Shown: positions 22,731 to 32,676 of the stretch, piece by piece
Layout of the letters: each line of letters starts with the position of its first letter
How positions within the stretch are numbered: the stretch's first letter is position 1
Source: an uncultured Bacteroidales bacterium
Lineage (GTDB): Bacteria; Bacteroidota; Bacteroidia; Bacteroidales; Bacteroidaceae
Direction: 5' to 3'
Assembly: GCA_902776455.1 (NCBI GenBank)
Contig: CACYQI010000015.1
Location: 1 to 56,290, forward strand
DNA: 56,290 nt
Notes under the pieces: generated by a model
The model's input: only the letters and a program-made list of their open reading frames with translations
Told to the model about the DNA's origin: nothing
Databases searched by the model: none
Position numbers and translations under genes: made by a program

Positions 22731-25166
22731 TTACTCCTCGGGAATGGGGAGGAACCAGTGGTCTTTATTCTGCAACCAAGAGCGAAGCTTCGGGTCAACC
22801 TCGCCCGTATGGCGCTTCGAAACGCGCTTGGCCAGATAGTCGGGATTGCCGCGACGCAAGGCCACACGGCAGAGGTCGCTGAAGCGGGAACCTTCGAAGG
22901 CCAGTTCGAGACCCATCTCGTCGATGATGAGGTCCTCCACTGCATCCTTCACGTCAGCATCGTACTGACCGCTGTAGATATCGTCCTCGGTCACTTCCTT
23001 GCCTGTGTTCTCCTTGATCTTCTTCTGCACCATGCTAACGTAGTTGAAGGAAGAGCGTCCGTACTCCTCGGGGTCGTCGTAGCGGATGAAGCCGCAGCCA
23101 CGCTGGTGTACGCCGATGGTGTAGAGAACATTCACGTACTGGTTGTCGGGGAAACGCAGCCTCTGATTGTTGGGATCCACACCGTTGAACAGCTTGCCCT
23201 GCTCCTTGACGTAGATGAGCTGCGACTGGCTCTGTCCGCGCACGCCCTGGAAATTGAGGATGGGGCTATCGGAACGCTCCAGCTCGCGACGGTCAAGATA
23301 GTAGAGGGCTGTACCGGATATGTGGGGAGTGTTCCCGAAAGCATCCGGACCGGCAGGAAGCCAATGGACATTAGTCTCGTAATACTGTCGAGGTGCAGGC
23401 AATGGGTTCTCTGTTTCCAGCGAAGCCTCATACTGCTGCTGGAAATAGTTCTCGACATAAGCCTTCAAGTCGGCAAGCGTATGAATCTGTTCGTCGGTCT
23501 GCCAGTTCTCGGGAATTACAGTCTCTTTTATTGTTTCATCTTCAAAGACCTCGTAGATGCTATAGTAGAACAAGGAGTCCTTAACATCATATCCAAAGGG
23601 ATTGTAGTCCTGGCCCAGGAAGAATCCTCTCTTGGCCTTTGAGTAATTTTCATAAAGCAGGCTGGGCCTGTCGGGGAACCAGAAGGGATTGTCGCAAAGG
23701 CCGGTCTTGAGGACGGCAAAAGCATAGCTGGGGAAGCCGGCACGGTTCAGGGCCTCGGCATAGCGGAGCCATACGGTGCTCTTGCGATAAATCACGGGAT
23801 AAGTGGTAGAGAACGAGCCTCCAGGGTTCTGCTTCGAAACCATCTTGCCGTAGAAGATGTCATCGCCTACGAAGAAGTTCCATTGCTGACCATTCTGGCT
23901 GTAAATCCATGCACGACGTGCGTCGCCCACCGGACGGTCGTCCTGACGAAGCTCTACGAGAGACTCGTACTTGAAGGTGTTGTCGGAGATGGTACCTACA
24001 TAGACCTCGTACTTCTGGCTGTCGCAAAGTGCCTCGTAGCCCTTGCTGGGGATAAGCTCGCGCTCGTAGTTGCGGCTCAGGCTGATGGAGGAAGACGAGC
24101 TTTCCGTTCCGACATGAGTGCGCATCTGAGCCTCGAAGCCGAACAGACGGTTGACGTCGGTCAGCACGGTACCTTCCAGCTTACCCTTGTTGCTGGGGAT
24201 GCAAGTGATGGCCTCGGTCTCGCGGCTGACAGCAGCCTTCTCCGTGTAGGGGATATTGATGAGGTCGTAGGCATAGCAGGGATAGTCCAGCTTGTCGTCG
24301 AGATAAGCTCTGCTGTGGAACTTGTCCACGGCCAGAGGGCCGCACTCGTCGGTGCGGATGTAGTTCAGGTAGCTCTGAGCTGCTTCTACATATCTGCCAC
24401 TGAGCAAGTAGAGGTCGCCCAGAACGACACAAACGGGGAACATGCACTTACTGCTGTGGCACACGAAGTGTCCGTTGCCGCTGCTCAAGTCGCCGTAGTT
24501 GTTGTAGGCAGGCATACCGAGCTTCGGGTCAAGCTCCACCTGTGCCATAGCCTCCAGCTCGGGGGCGAGCGTGTTGGTCAGCACGTCGATGTTGAGCAAC
24601 TGGTGGTTCTTGTCGGCCACGAAGTTGTTGATGTCGTCGGTGGTAAGCATGGGCTCCGTGTAGAAGGGCACGCGGTTCTCGCCATAGGCGTAGAGCAACT
24701 GCATGTAAACCCAGGCACGGATGGCCTGCACCTGAGCGTACTCCTTGATCATGTACGACTGGTTGGTGCCGGTGGTACGTGAGAGGTCGCACTTGGCGAT
24801 GTAGGCATTACAGCTGTTGATGATGTGATAATAGTCATTCACCTTCAGATAGGCGCAAGCACCGTCCTTCCAGTTATCGGGATTGTTAACGTTGCCGAAG
24901 TCAACGATGGCGGCAATGGTGTCGCTGACGTAACCCGAAGCATCCACCAAGTCACCACGGCATTCGTTCAGGATGACGTAACGCTCTGCAATGTTCTGCA
25001 GGGACTTGAGAATGCCCCAATAGGAATAGAGGGTATCCTCTGCCACGGTGTATGCGTGACGCTCACTGTTGGGGGAGAGCATGTCCTGGCAAGAAGTGGA
25101 GAACATGCCCATCATCATGCCCAGCGACAACATACATATAATTGATTTCCTTTTCATCTTATTCAT
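22731..25166 (-). CDS. SusD/RagB-family outer-membrane lipoprotein
   Basis: An 811-residue lipoprotein; the start may instead be the Met at 25157 (MKRKS). The signal ends in a lipobox, FSTSC, at about 22-26. SusD features are an N-terminal tetratricopeptide-like helical region (NSCNAYIAKCD, QVQAIRAWVYMQLLYAYGENRVPFYT) and a C-terminal helix pair with DAVEDLIIDEMGLELAFEGSRFSDLCR, the classic SusD end motif. It should form the lid of the SusC-type transporter encoded just upstream (44 nt gap). At over 800 residues it is longer than most SusD proteins (about 500-650), with extra sequence in the middle, so its ligand may be large or unusual. Last gene of the six-gene run. Confidence 0.9.
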   Translation of the reverse strand: MNKMKRKSIICMLSLGMMMGMFSTSCQDMLSPNSERHAYTVAEDTLYSYWGILKSLQNIAERYVILNECRGDLVDASGYVSDTIAAIVDFGNVNNPDNWKDGACAYLKVNDYYHIINSCNAYIAKCDLSRTTGTNQSYMIKEYAQVQAIRAWVYMQLLYAYGENRVPFYTEPMLTTDDINNFVADKNHQLLNIDVLTNTLAPELEAMAQVELDPKLGMPAYNNYGDLSSGNGHFVCHSSKCMFPVCVVLGDLYLLSGRYVEAAQSYLNYIRTDECGPLAVDKFHSRAYLDDKLDYPCYAYDLINIPYTEKAAVSRETEAITCIPSNKGKLEGTVLTDVNRLFGFEAQMRTHVGTESSSSSISLSRNYERELIPSKGYEALCDSQKYEVYVGTISDNTFKYESLVELRQDDRPVGDARRAWIYSQNGQQWNFFVGDDIFYGKMVSKQNPGGSFSTTYPVIYRKSTVWLRYAEALNRAGFPSYAFAVLKTGLCDNPFWFPDRPSLLYENYSKAKRGFFLGQDYNPFGYDVKDSLFYYSIYEVFEDETIKETVIPENWQTDEQIHTLADLKAYVENYFQQQYEASLETENPLPAPRQYYETNVHWLPAGPDAFGNTPHISGTALYYLDRRELERSDSPILNFQGVRGQSQSQLIYVKEQGKLFNGVDPNNQRLRFPDNQYVNVLYTIGVHQRGCGFIRYDDPEEYGRSSFNYVSMVQKKIKENTGKEVTEDDIYSGQYDADVKDAVEDLIIDEMGLELAFEGSRFSDLCRVALRRGNPDYLAKRVSKRHTGEVDPKLRSWLQNKDHWFLPIPEE

Positions 25167-25209
25167 TTCTTAATTATGAACCTATGAATTATGAACTGTG
25201 ATCTTATAA

Positions 25210-28200
25210 TTAGAGGTTAATCGAGACACCTACGTTGAAACTGCGTCCACTGGGAAGAAGACCTGTATCGATACCCTGATAGAGGCTGCTGTTGCGGGTG
25301 CTCATCTCGGGGTCGGTGCCCAAGTACTTGGTGACGGTGAAGAGGTTGTTGCCTTCGCCCCAAACCTTCAGGCCAAGAAGCCAGCTGTTGCTATAGGGAA
25401 TCTTGTAGGTCAGGCGGACGTTCTTGAGCTTGAGATAGCTGCCGTCCTCTATCCAACGGTCACTCATGCGCTCGTTGTTGCGCCAGTCCTCGCTGTCGGT
25501 GTAGCAAGCCTTGGGCATGTCGGTATTCTGGCCTTCGTAGGTCCAGCGACGCAAGGCAGCCGTGGTCTGGTTGTAGGTCGTGTTCAGGCCTTCCAGCTCG
25601 CTGCGCTGATAGTTATAGACATCGTTGCCGAGACTGTACTTGAAGTTGACATCGAGACGCAGATTCTTCCACGTCAGGCTGCTGTAGATGTTACCATAGA
25701 TATCGGGGTTGGGATTGCCGATGACCACCTTGTCGGCATCGTCGATGACACCGTCGCCGTTCTGGTCGATGAAGTGGACATCGCCGGCCATGAAGTTATA
25801 GTACTTCTTGCCTTCTTCCTTCAGGCCGGTGGGATACTTGAGGTAGTCGCCGTTGCCTGCGCTGCGTGCCTCCTGGTCGTCGGCAAAGACTCCGCTGGTC
25901 TGCCAGCCGTAGAAGCTGCCTACTGCATAGCCCACAGCCGTGAGAACATTGTCCTTACCGTAGATGCTGGAGGTGTAGCCGTGGATGTATTGCTCGTTGC
26001 CTCCATTGACATCCGTCAGCTTGATGGTATTGCTCTGGCCGTCGGGCAGGGCAGTAATCTTGTTGTTGTAGTGACCCAGCGTAGCACCAATCTCCCACTT
26101 CCATTTGTCGTGGTTGATGACTGCTGCATTAGCATTGAACTCGAAGCCGCGGTTGGTGAGCGCACCTTCGTTGGTCCAATACTTCTTCATGCCGGACAGG
26201 TAGTGAAGCTCCTTGAGGGTGAGCAGGTCGGTAGTCTTGTTCCAGAAGAGGTCGAAGCCTGCGGTGAGTCGGTTCTTGAGGAACACGCCTTGCAAAGCCA
26301 CGTTCCACCTTGTGGTGGTCTCCCACTGGATGGTACTGTTCTCAATGTTGTTGAGATAGAGGCCCACGGTGTTGTTCGTGACCCTCATGCTCTCCCAGTA
26401 AGTGCGGGCTGCATAGTAGTCAAGGTCGTCGTTACCGCTCTGGTCAAAACCGGCTGTCAGCTTGAGGTAGTTGATAGCACCATTGGTGTAGGGGAACCAC
26501 TTCTCGTTGGTGATGAGCCAGCCCAATTGGACGGAGGGGAAGATACCCCAGCTGACACCACACATCTGGAAGCCTGACTTCGTGTTCTTGCCAAAGCGGC
26601 TGCTGGACTGCATGCTCACGGTAGCATCTGCAAAGTAGCGGTTAGCATAGTTGTAGTTGGCATCGAGATAGAACGCCATATCAATCCAGTTGTCGTTGGT
26701 GCCACCATAGCCGGGGTAAGCCATGTTCTTGTTTATGACAGGCAGCTTATCGTTCTCGTTATTGTAGCCACGCATGTAGTTGTAGCTGTAGGAGTAGTTG
26801 TTGTAACGCCATCCGCCGAAGACATTGATGGTGTGCGCTCCATAGATGTTGCGCCAGTCGAGACGGAGGTCGTTCTGCAACGTGGTCTCCTTAGAGAAGA
26901 GCGTCTTCTGCACTGCGTTGATGTCGCCCAAGTCCTTGAGGAAGTAGTTGGTCGTACCATTGACGGGCAGGAAGTACTTCTCGCTGTTGCGGGTCATCAG
27001 GAAGTTGAAGCGGTCACTTATGCTGAACGTCCTTGTAACCTGCCACTTGGGGCTGACATTCAGGTCGATCTGCGTACACTGGGCATAGTTCTTGTTCTCG
27101 CCGGGTGCATTCTCAAGAATCCAATAAGGATTGCGAAGGGCCTCGTTGATGCCATTGTCGCCAAGCGTGAGAGGGAAGCGGAAGGGATTGTTCACCCAGT
27201 TGCTGCTGCTGTTGCTGGCATACTTGCCTGCATAGTCCTGCGACAAAGCCAAGCGGTCGCCGGCATATCTGGCAGTAGAATGCTCGTCATAATAATAAGA
27301 AAAGGGACTGATGAAGGGAGCCTGAATGAGGCCGAGCACATTGGTGGAACCGATGTTCTGCATGCTGTAGTCCTCGCTCCATCCGTTGTCGAAGATGTTG
27401 TAGCTTACCTGATTGTAGGCAATATCCAGTCCGGTACGAACCTTATTGAACACCTGGATGTCGGTATTGAAGCGGAGATTCAAGCGGCTGAAGTCTGTAC
27501 CCTTTCCGGTTGACTTACCCTTGGTGTAGCCTAGAGAAAGAGCATACATACCGACGTCGTCACCACCTTCGACGTTAATCTTATAGTTCTGCGTCATGGC
27601 TGTGCGATACATGTCCTTCTGCCAGTCGGTATTGTTGCTGAACACCTTGCGGTAGTAGTTGGACGGACTCTTGTCCAGGAAAGCATACCTGCTGAGGCTG
27701 CTTGCCGACATGTTCTTAATGGTGCTGGCCATATCACTCAGGTAGGAGCTGTACTGGTCGCCGTTGAGGACACTAAGCTTACCGGGAGCAAGTTCTGCAC
27801 CGCCATAGATGCGTACGCCAATCTTCGTAGCCATGCTCTTGCCGCGCTTGGTGTTGATGACAATAACGCCATTGCCGCCCTTGGCACCATAGAGTGCAGT
27901 ACCATTCTTGATGACCTGAACGCTCTCGATGTTCTCTGGGTCGATGCCGGCAAGAAGGTTGTTGTAGAAACCTTCGTGCATGGTCTCGCGGTCATACTGG
28001 GGATCGATCATATTGCCGTCCAATATGATGAGAGGCTGTGCGTTGGCATTGATGGACGTCACACCACGGATGGTCATGTAGGAACCAATGCCGGGAATGC
28101 CATTGCGCAGCACGGTACGCACATCGCCCGACAGAAGCCTTTCGATATCCTGATCGACCGAAATGCTGCTGCTCTCGTTGATGTAGGCCGTCTTCTGCGA

Positions 28201-28644
28201 AATGATTGACGTTCCGTCGGTGAAGGAAGCGTTGAAGTCGGCTGATATCAGATTGGCATCCGCCTTGCCGTCCTTGACAGGAACCTGCAGGGGATTGTAC
28301 CCTTCGGCATACACATAGACTGCATCCGAGAATACAGGAATGGACAACTTATAACAGCCAAGCGAGTCGGTAAGGGTGGAGTAACGCTCCAAGCCCAAAG
28401 CCTGGATGCGGACACCTTCCATGGCCGCACCGGATGCATCGTCGATGACGATACCCGTCACCTCCCTCATCTCGTACGTCTTTTCCTTCTTAGGCTTAGC
28501 TGCCTTCTTGACAACGGCCTCCTCTTCTTCTACAATCTCATCCTGAGCGTAGGCGTTGCTTACGCAAAGACAGGAAAGAGCCGTGAAGCATAGACTTATA
28601 CCCAAAGTCCTATGCAAGAATGTAATGTTAAATATCTTTTTCAT
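25210..28644 (-). CDS. SusC/RagA-family TonB-dependent outer-membrane transporter
   Basis: A 1144-residue protein with signal peptide to about residue 33 (CVSNAYAQ). An unusual Glu- then Lys-rich stretch follows (EIVEEEEAVVKKAAKPKKEK, 36-55). A carboxypeptidase-regulatory-like domain spans about 62-130 (VTGIVIDDASGAAMEGVRI). The plug domain carries the SusC signature GAKGGNGVIVINTKRG near residue 250. The rest is the 22-strand barrel. Together with the SusD protein downstream it should import a glycan or other polymer fragment with TonB energy. It lies 32 nt after a FAS1 lipoprotein gene. The charged stretch before the first domain is atypical, since SusC proteins usually go straight into that domain. 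Confidence 0.93.
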   Translation of the reverse strand: MKKIFNITFLHRTLGISLCFTALSCLCVSNAYAQDEIVEEEEAVVKKAAKPKKEKTYEMREVTGIVIDDASGAAMEGVRIQALGLERYSTLTDSLGCYKLSIPVFSDAVYVYAEGYNPLQVPVKDGKADANLISADFNASFTDGTSIISQKTAYINESSSISVDQDIERLLSGDVRTVLRNGIPGIGSYMTIRGVTSINANAQPLIILDGNMIDPQYDRETMHEGFYNNLLAGIDPENIESVQVIKNGTALYGAKGGNGVIVINTKRGKSMATKIGVRIYGGAELAPGKLSVLNGDQYSSYLSDMASTIKNMSASSLSRYAFLDKSPSNYYRKVFSNNTDWQKDMYRTAMTQNYKINVEGGDDVGMYALSLGYTKGKSTGKGTDFSRLNLRFNTDIQVFNKVRTGLDIAYNQVSYNIFDNGWSEDYSMQNIGSTNVLGLIQAPFISPFSYYYDEHSTARYAGDRLALSQDYAGKYASNSSSNWVNNPFRFPLTLGDNGINEALRNPYWILENAPGENKNYAQCTQIDLNVSPKWQVTRTFSISDRFNFLMTRNSEKYFLPVNGTTNYFLKDLGDINAVQKTLFSKETTLQNDLRLDWRNIYGAHTINVFGGWRYNNYSYSYNYMRGYNNENDKLPVINKNMAYPGYGGTNDNWIDMAFYLDANYNYANRYFADATVSMQSSSRFGKNTKSGFQMCGVSWGIFPSVQLGWLITNEKWFPYTNGAINYLKLTAGFDQSGNDDLDYYAARTYWESMRVTNNTVGLYLNNIENSTIQWETTTRWNVALQGVFLKNRLTAGFDLFWNKTTDLLTLKELHYLSGMKKYWTNEGALTNRGFEFNANAAVINHDKWKWEIGATLGHYNNKITALPDGQSNTIKLTDVNGGNEQYIHGYTSSIYGKDNVLTAVGYAVGSFYGWQTSGVFADDQEARSAGNGDYLKYPTGLKEEGKKYYNFMAGDVHFIDQNGDGVIDDADKVVIGNPNPDIYGNIYSSLTWKNLRLDVNFKYSLGNDVYNYQRSELEGLNTTYNQTTAALRRWTYEGQNTDMPKACYTDSEDWRNNERMSDRWIEDGSYLKLKNVRLTYKIPYSNSWLLGLKVWGEGNNLFTVTKYLGTDPEMSTRNSSLYQGIDTGLLPSGRSFNVGVSINL

Positions 28645-28675
28645 AATTCTGCTATCGTATTACTTATGGGGTATG

Positions 28676-30616
28676 CTAATCCTTTCTCCTGAGTATAATC
28701 TTGTCAATCACGACGTCGTAAACGAAACCATTCTTGGCATCAGTCTTACTGGTCGCGCCCTCGAATATAAGCGTCGGATAAGAGAAACGCATATTCTTAT
28801 AGGAGAAGGGGAACTCGAAATCAGTAGCCACCGTTATCGTGTCAACCTTCTTGCCTTCGTATGTGCTGGTCACCCAAGATGAGGTCTTGTCCTTGTTGCC
28901 GTCGCCCTTCTGGTTGTAGCAAATCTGTGTCCTGAACTTGTACTTGTTGACTGCGGCTGCGCTGTCAACCTTCTCAGGAATGAGGAACATGGGATTGATC
29001 TTCGACGATTCGGCTATCTCCATATACCAGTGCGGCACGACTACGACCTGAATGTCGTACTTGCCACTCATCACCTGGGCATTGGGAACATAGGCAGCAG
29101 GATTGTTGCCAAAGAGCTTGAACTCTGCCTTGGGCACGGCTGTTGCACCGGGAGAATCCAAATGATAGAAGTTGTTGTTGCTTACATGGCCATAGATGTT
29201 CGTTATCTCCCTGAAGGTATCGTTGGAGAAAGAGTACTTCTTATGGCTGGAACCTAACTTGTTCTTATTGCTGTCCTGGTTATACAAGATGCCCGTGTTC
29301 TCTATCTCCACCTCCACATCGGGTGTGTAGTACTGAGAGGGGAAGTTCCAAGAGGCAACATTGTATGCGATGCCGTTACTCATCTCGACGGGTTCGCCCT
29401 CGAAGAGAGACTCCTTGTCCCACTTGCCGGGTATGGAGCGAAGGGTATCGCCGTAGGTATTGAGCAGATACTTGGCTCTTAAGCCTTTATCCTGCTTGAA
29501 CTCCTCGAGAGTCCACATCTTTAGGTCATCAATCTTCGGTTGCTGGTGTATGTTGAAGACAAGGGGCGAAACGAGGTCCATCAGGATGCTAACCTTCTGC
29601 AAAGAGTCAACATCCAGGGGAGACTTACCGTCCAAGCCCTTGATGTAGGCAGTAGAACCCAAGTCGCCTTTCGACTTGTCTTCGTAAGCCGGAGCATAGA
29701 TGTGGGATGCCTTCAGCTTCTCGTAAGCTGCATCCCATGCTGCATCGGGAAGCATAATCATTACGAATACAGAGTCTTCGTTGTTGATTTGGGCACCGAA
29801 ACCACGTTCTTTCATGGGCCACTTTGCGCTCTCGCTACCCTCACTGGGAAGGTAGTCCTTGAACTCGAAGAGGCGATTGGAAGTGACATAGGCACTATCG
29901 ACGTAGGTAGGTCTGCCGTTCTCGTCAGGCAAACCTTCGATGCTGAGGCCAGCCATGAAATAGGTGGTATCCTTTCCTACTACATAGTCACCAAACTTGG
30001 TTCTCGGCTCTGTGTACTTCAAGGTTTCGTAGAAATTGTAGCGGAACGGTGCAATACCCTTGAGCGTGTGGAGCACGCCATTGATGGCAGGGGTGTTGAC
30101 TTCTCCGAGAGGAAGACCGGCAAAGGTCTTGTTCGTCTTGTTGAACTCGAGGTTCTTGCCGTTAATCATCTTCACTGTGTCAACTCCGTCGCCTGAGATG
30201 TTGCGCCGCCACAAGGCAATATGATTGCCCAAGAACTGCTGCTGCACGTTGAAACCATCGGCATCAGAACCGCTGTTGCACATATCCAACCACTTCTGAT
30301 ACTCTGCTTGAGTGAGCACATCATTGTCGGGAACCCATACGGTGTTCACCTGACCGCCGTTGAGGACATCCTTGTATGTGTAGGTCGGCACCGCATGCGT
30401 GTTGTCCTTATAGTATTTGGCATGCTGCAGGATGTCTGCGAAACGGCTGTATTTGGGGTTGCTACTGATTTGTTCCCACAGCGTAAGCTCTGACTGCGGG
30501 TCGGACTTCACATCATTATAATGGTCGTCCCACGTGTCGGTACAACCTGGCACAACCGCTAAGACAGAGCCTAAGGCAATTGCACCGATGTATCTGTTTA
30601 TTCTGTTATTAGCCAT
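28676..30616 (-). CDS. Fasciclin (FAS1)-domain lipoprotein
   Basis: A 646-residue lipoprotein with lipobox VVPGC (Cys25) followed by TDTWDDHY, a sequence typical of this group. Two FAS1-type segments are suggested: NTVWVPDNDVLTQAEYQKW (about 90-110) with GVLHTLKGI further on, and VFVMIMLPDAAWDAAYEKL (about 262-280). The C-terminal 200 residues form a beta-rich domain of unknown type. FAS1 domains mediate adhesion or ligand contact. Its position between SusD and SusC, where SusE-like surface glycan-binding proteins often lie, suggests an accessory ligand-binding role at the cell surface. That role is inferred from context. Gaps to neighbours are 43 and 31 nt, so it is one transcript. Confidence 0.78.
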   Translation of the reverse strand: MANNRINRYIGAIALGSVLAVVPGCTDTWDDHYNDVKSDPQSELTLWEQISSNPKYSRFADILQHAKYYKDNTHAVPTYTYKDVLNGGQVNTVWVPDNDVLTQAEYQKWLDMCNSGSDADGFNVQQQFLGNHIALWRRNISGDGVDTVKMINGKNLEFNKTNKTFAGLPLGEVNTPAINGVLHTLKGIAPFRYNFYETLKYTEPRTKFGDYVVGKDTTYFMAGLSIEGLPDENGRPTYVDSAYVTSNRLFEFKDYLPSEGSESAKWPMKERGFGAQINNEDSVFVMIMLPDAAWDAAYEKLKASHIYAPAYEDKSKGDLGSTAYIKGLDGKSPLDVDSLQKVSILMDLVSPLVFNIHQQPKIDDLKMWTLEEFKQDKGLRAKYLLNTYGDTLRSIPGKWDKESLFEGEPVEMSNGIAYNVASWNFPSQYYTPDVEVEIENTGILYNQDSNKNKLGSSHKKYSFSNDTFREITNIYGHVSNNNFYHLDSPGATAVPKAEFKLFGNNPAAYVPNAQVMSGKYDIQVVVVPHWYMEIAESSKINPMFLIPEKVDSAAAVNKYKFRTQICYNQKGDGNKDKTSSWVTSTYEGKKVDTITVATDFEFPFSYKNMRFSYPTLIFEGATSKTDAKNGFVYDVVIDKIILRRKD

Positions 30617-30659
30617 ATTCTGTATGTCTTTTATAACTGGTATCTGTTATCACTCTCTC

Positions 30660-32663
30660 TTACTGCTCGTACTTCGACTTGTTCCATACGGGATTCTGCT
30701 CAATGGCTCCGTTGCTGGCCTTCACCTCCATGTAGTAGATGGGGCTGTAGAGGCCGTAGCGGTTCTTGAAGCGGTTGGTCAGCGTCGTTGCATAGTTCTG
30801 CTGAGAACCCGACGCAAGGAACTGTTCAACCATTGCAGTCATGCCAGTCTGGCCGTTGGGAATCTTCGTTCCCTCTTCTCCTTCCTGGGCTCCTTCCCTC
30901 GGGTCGGCAGGGTCGTTCCTGTTGAAAGAATAACGCTCTGCCAGACGAACCAGGTCGAACCAACGCTTGCCTTCGCCAAGGAACTCAACCTGACGCTCGT
31001 TCATGACATAGACGATGCTCTCGGGGAAGGTAACACCATTCTTTGCCTTCTTGGTCGAGGCAGAGGTGTTGCCTATAGTTCCCTCTGAGGTAGCAGAGCT
31101 GTTGGGAACCTTTTCGGCTTTTCTGTAGTTACAGTATGAACGGCGGTGGATGGCATTGCAGATAGCCTTCACACTCTTCAGGTTCGTGCTACCACTGCCC
31201 ATGCAGGCAAGAGCTTCTGCCTTGATGAGCATCACGTCTGTCATACGGTAAACGATCCAGTTGTTATACTCCGTGGATAAGTACCTGATGCTCTTTATTT
31301 CACGGCTGGTGGAAGAACCGTCCATGTTCAAGAATCTTTCGCTATAAGGCATCTGATACTTCATGCAGTAGTAGCCCGACTGAGCCTGAGCACTGGAAGA
31401 TTCATTACCCGTAGTCAACTTGTTCTGGCAGCAAATCCAGAGACGAGAGTCCCAAGCACCACTGTTATCATCCGTCAGACTACCGATGCCACCCGAATAA
31501 AGGTTCTCGATGGCATCCTTGTTGACCATCAGGTGAGTGCCATTGCTGAAGCCGTAGAGGCTATTCACAATTTCATTCTTCAAGTTATCAGATAAACTGT
31601 ACTGCAACTCGAAGATGCTTTCGCGGCTGTTGCCTCCTTCACCGAAGATTGATGAATAAGCCTCCAGCCAGGGCACCGTTGCCTGTGTTACACCCTCGAA
31701 GTTATTCTTTATCATGTCGCAATTAGGCATGATACCATCTGCGCCCAGTCCATAGTCGAAGGTCTCCAGCGCACTGGCACTAATGCCAGAACTGGCAATC
31801 TCTTCAGCATTTTGCTGGGCAAGAGCCTTCAAGCTCAAGTCGGCATTCTCGGCTGCACTTCTGTAGTCATCGTCGATAGTGTATCTTACTTCCTCACCGT
31901 CAATGACGATTACGTCCTGAGCGTTCTTCTCGTGACGTCCCTGATGCAGGGAAGCACGCCAAAGGTACATGTCGGCCAGCATGGCATAGATGGCACAATT
32001 GGTAATCATACCCTTGGAGTCGCGCTTGTTGGTGAAACGGTTGCGGGCTTTACCCTTCACACGCTCACAGTCAAGAATGATGGAGTCAAGCACCACAAGC
32101 TGGTTGGTCAGAGGGAATGACTCTACCTCCGAGTCCTTATTGATGACCTTAGTAGTATAAGGCACATCCTTGAAGGTGCGAATCAGGTAGAAGTAGTTCA
32201 AGGCACGGAGAGCAACCATTTCTGCACGCATCTGAGTCCATTCGCCTGAAGTGAACTGCTTGTCCCTCTCAAGGACTTCCTCACCATGCTGCAATACCTT
32301 ATTACAATAGTTGATTGTAGTATAGACACCTCCCCAGTCGAAGATGCTCATACTGGAGTCGGGCATGCCATTCACAATCTCTATGTACATGTCGCGATTT
32401 TTTTGGTCCTGATGGTCAACCGAGTTTATCATATAGGAATCAGAACGAAGGTCTCCCCACACCGCAAGCTTCGATACGGTTTGTGCCATCTGCCGGTATG
32501 CGCCATAGCGCACACCTTCCAAGTCGTTCTTGTCTTCCCAGAAATTCTCTTCTACTACACGGTCCTGAGGGTAGATGGTCAGCCAATCAGTACAAGAAGA
32601 TGTGCCGATAGCCAAAAGTCCCGTGAGGCAGGCTGTCTGATATATATTCTTAATGCTTTTCAT
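30660..32663 (-). CDS. SusD/RagB-family outer-membrane lipoprotein
   Basis: A 667-residue lipoprotein. The start is set at 32663 (MKSIKNIYQTACLTG) rather than 32687, as this avoids overlap with the SusC gene and gives a clean signal peptide with lipobox GTSSC. SusD motifs: LTIYPQDRVVEENFW directly after the lipid anchor, the MRAEMVALRALNYFYLIRTFKDVPYTT helix around 155-185, and a C-terminal VMNERQVEFLGEGKRWFDLVRLA match to the family's final helix motif. The paired SusC gene ends 13 nt upstream. It should bind the ligand at the mouth of that transporter. Confidence 0.93.
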   Translation of the reverse strand: MKSIKNIYQTACLTGLLAIGTSSCTDWLTIYPQDRVVEENFWEDKNDLEGVRYGAYRQMAQTVSKLAVWGDLRSDSYMINSVDHQDQKNRDMYIEIVNGMPDSSMSIFDWGGVYTTINYCNKVLQHGEEVLERDKQFTSGEWTQMRAEMVALRALNYFYLIRTFKDVPYTTKVINKDSEVESFPLTNQLVVLDSIILDCERVKGKARNRFTNKRDSKGMITNCAIYAMLADMYLWRASLHQGRHEKNAQDVIVIDGEEVRYTIDDDYRSAAENADLSLKALAQQNAEEIASSGISASALETFDYGLGADGIMPNCDMIKNNFEGVTQATVPWLEAYSSIFGEGGNSRESIFELQYSLSDNLKNEIVNSLYGFSNGTHLMVNKDAIENLYSGGIGSLTDDNSGAWDSRLWICCQNKLTTGNESSSAQAQSGYYCMKYQMPYSERFLNMDGSSTSREIKSIRYLSTEYNNWIVYRMTDVMLIKAEALACMGSGSTNLKSVKAICNAIHRRSYCNYRKAEKVPNSSATSEGTIGNTSASTKKAKNGVTFPESIVYVMNERQVEFLGEGKRWFDLVRLAERYSFNRNDPADPREGAQEGEEGTKIPNGQTGMTAMVEQFLASGSQQNYATTLTNRFKNRYGLYSPIYYMEVKASNGAIEQNPVWNKSKYEQ

Positions 32664-32676
32664 TGTCGTAAGGATT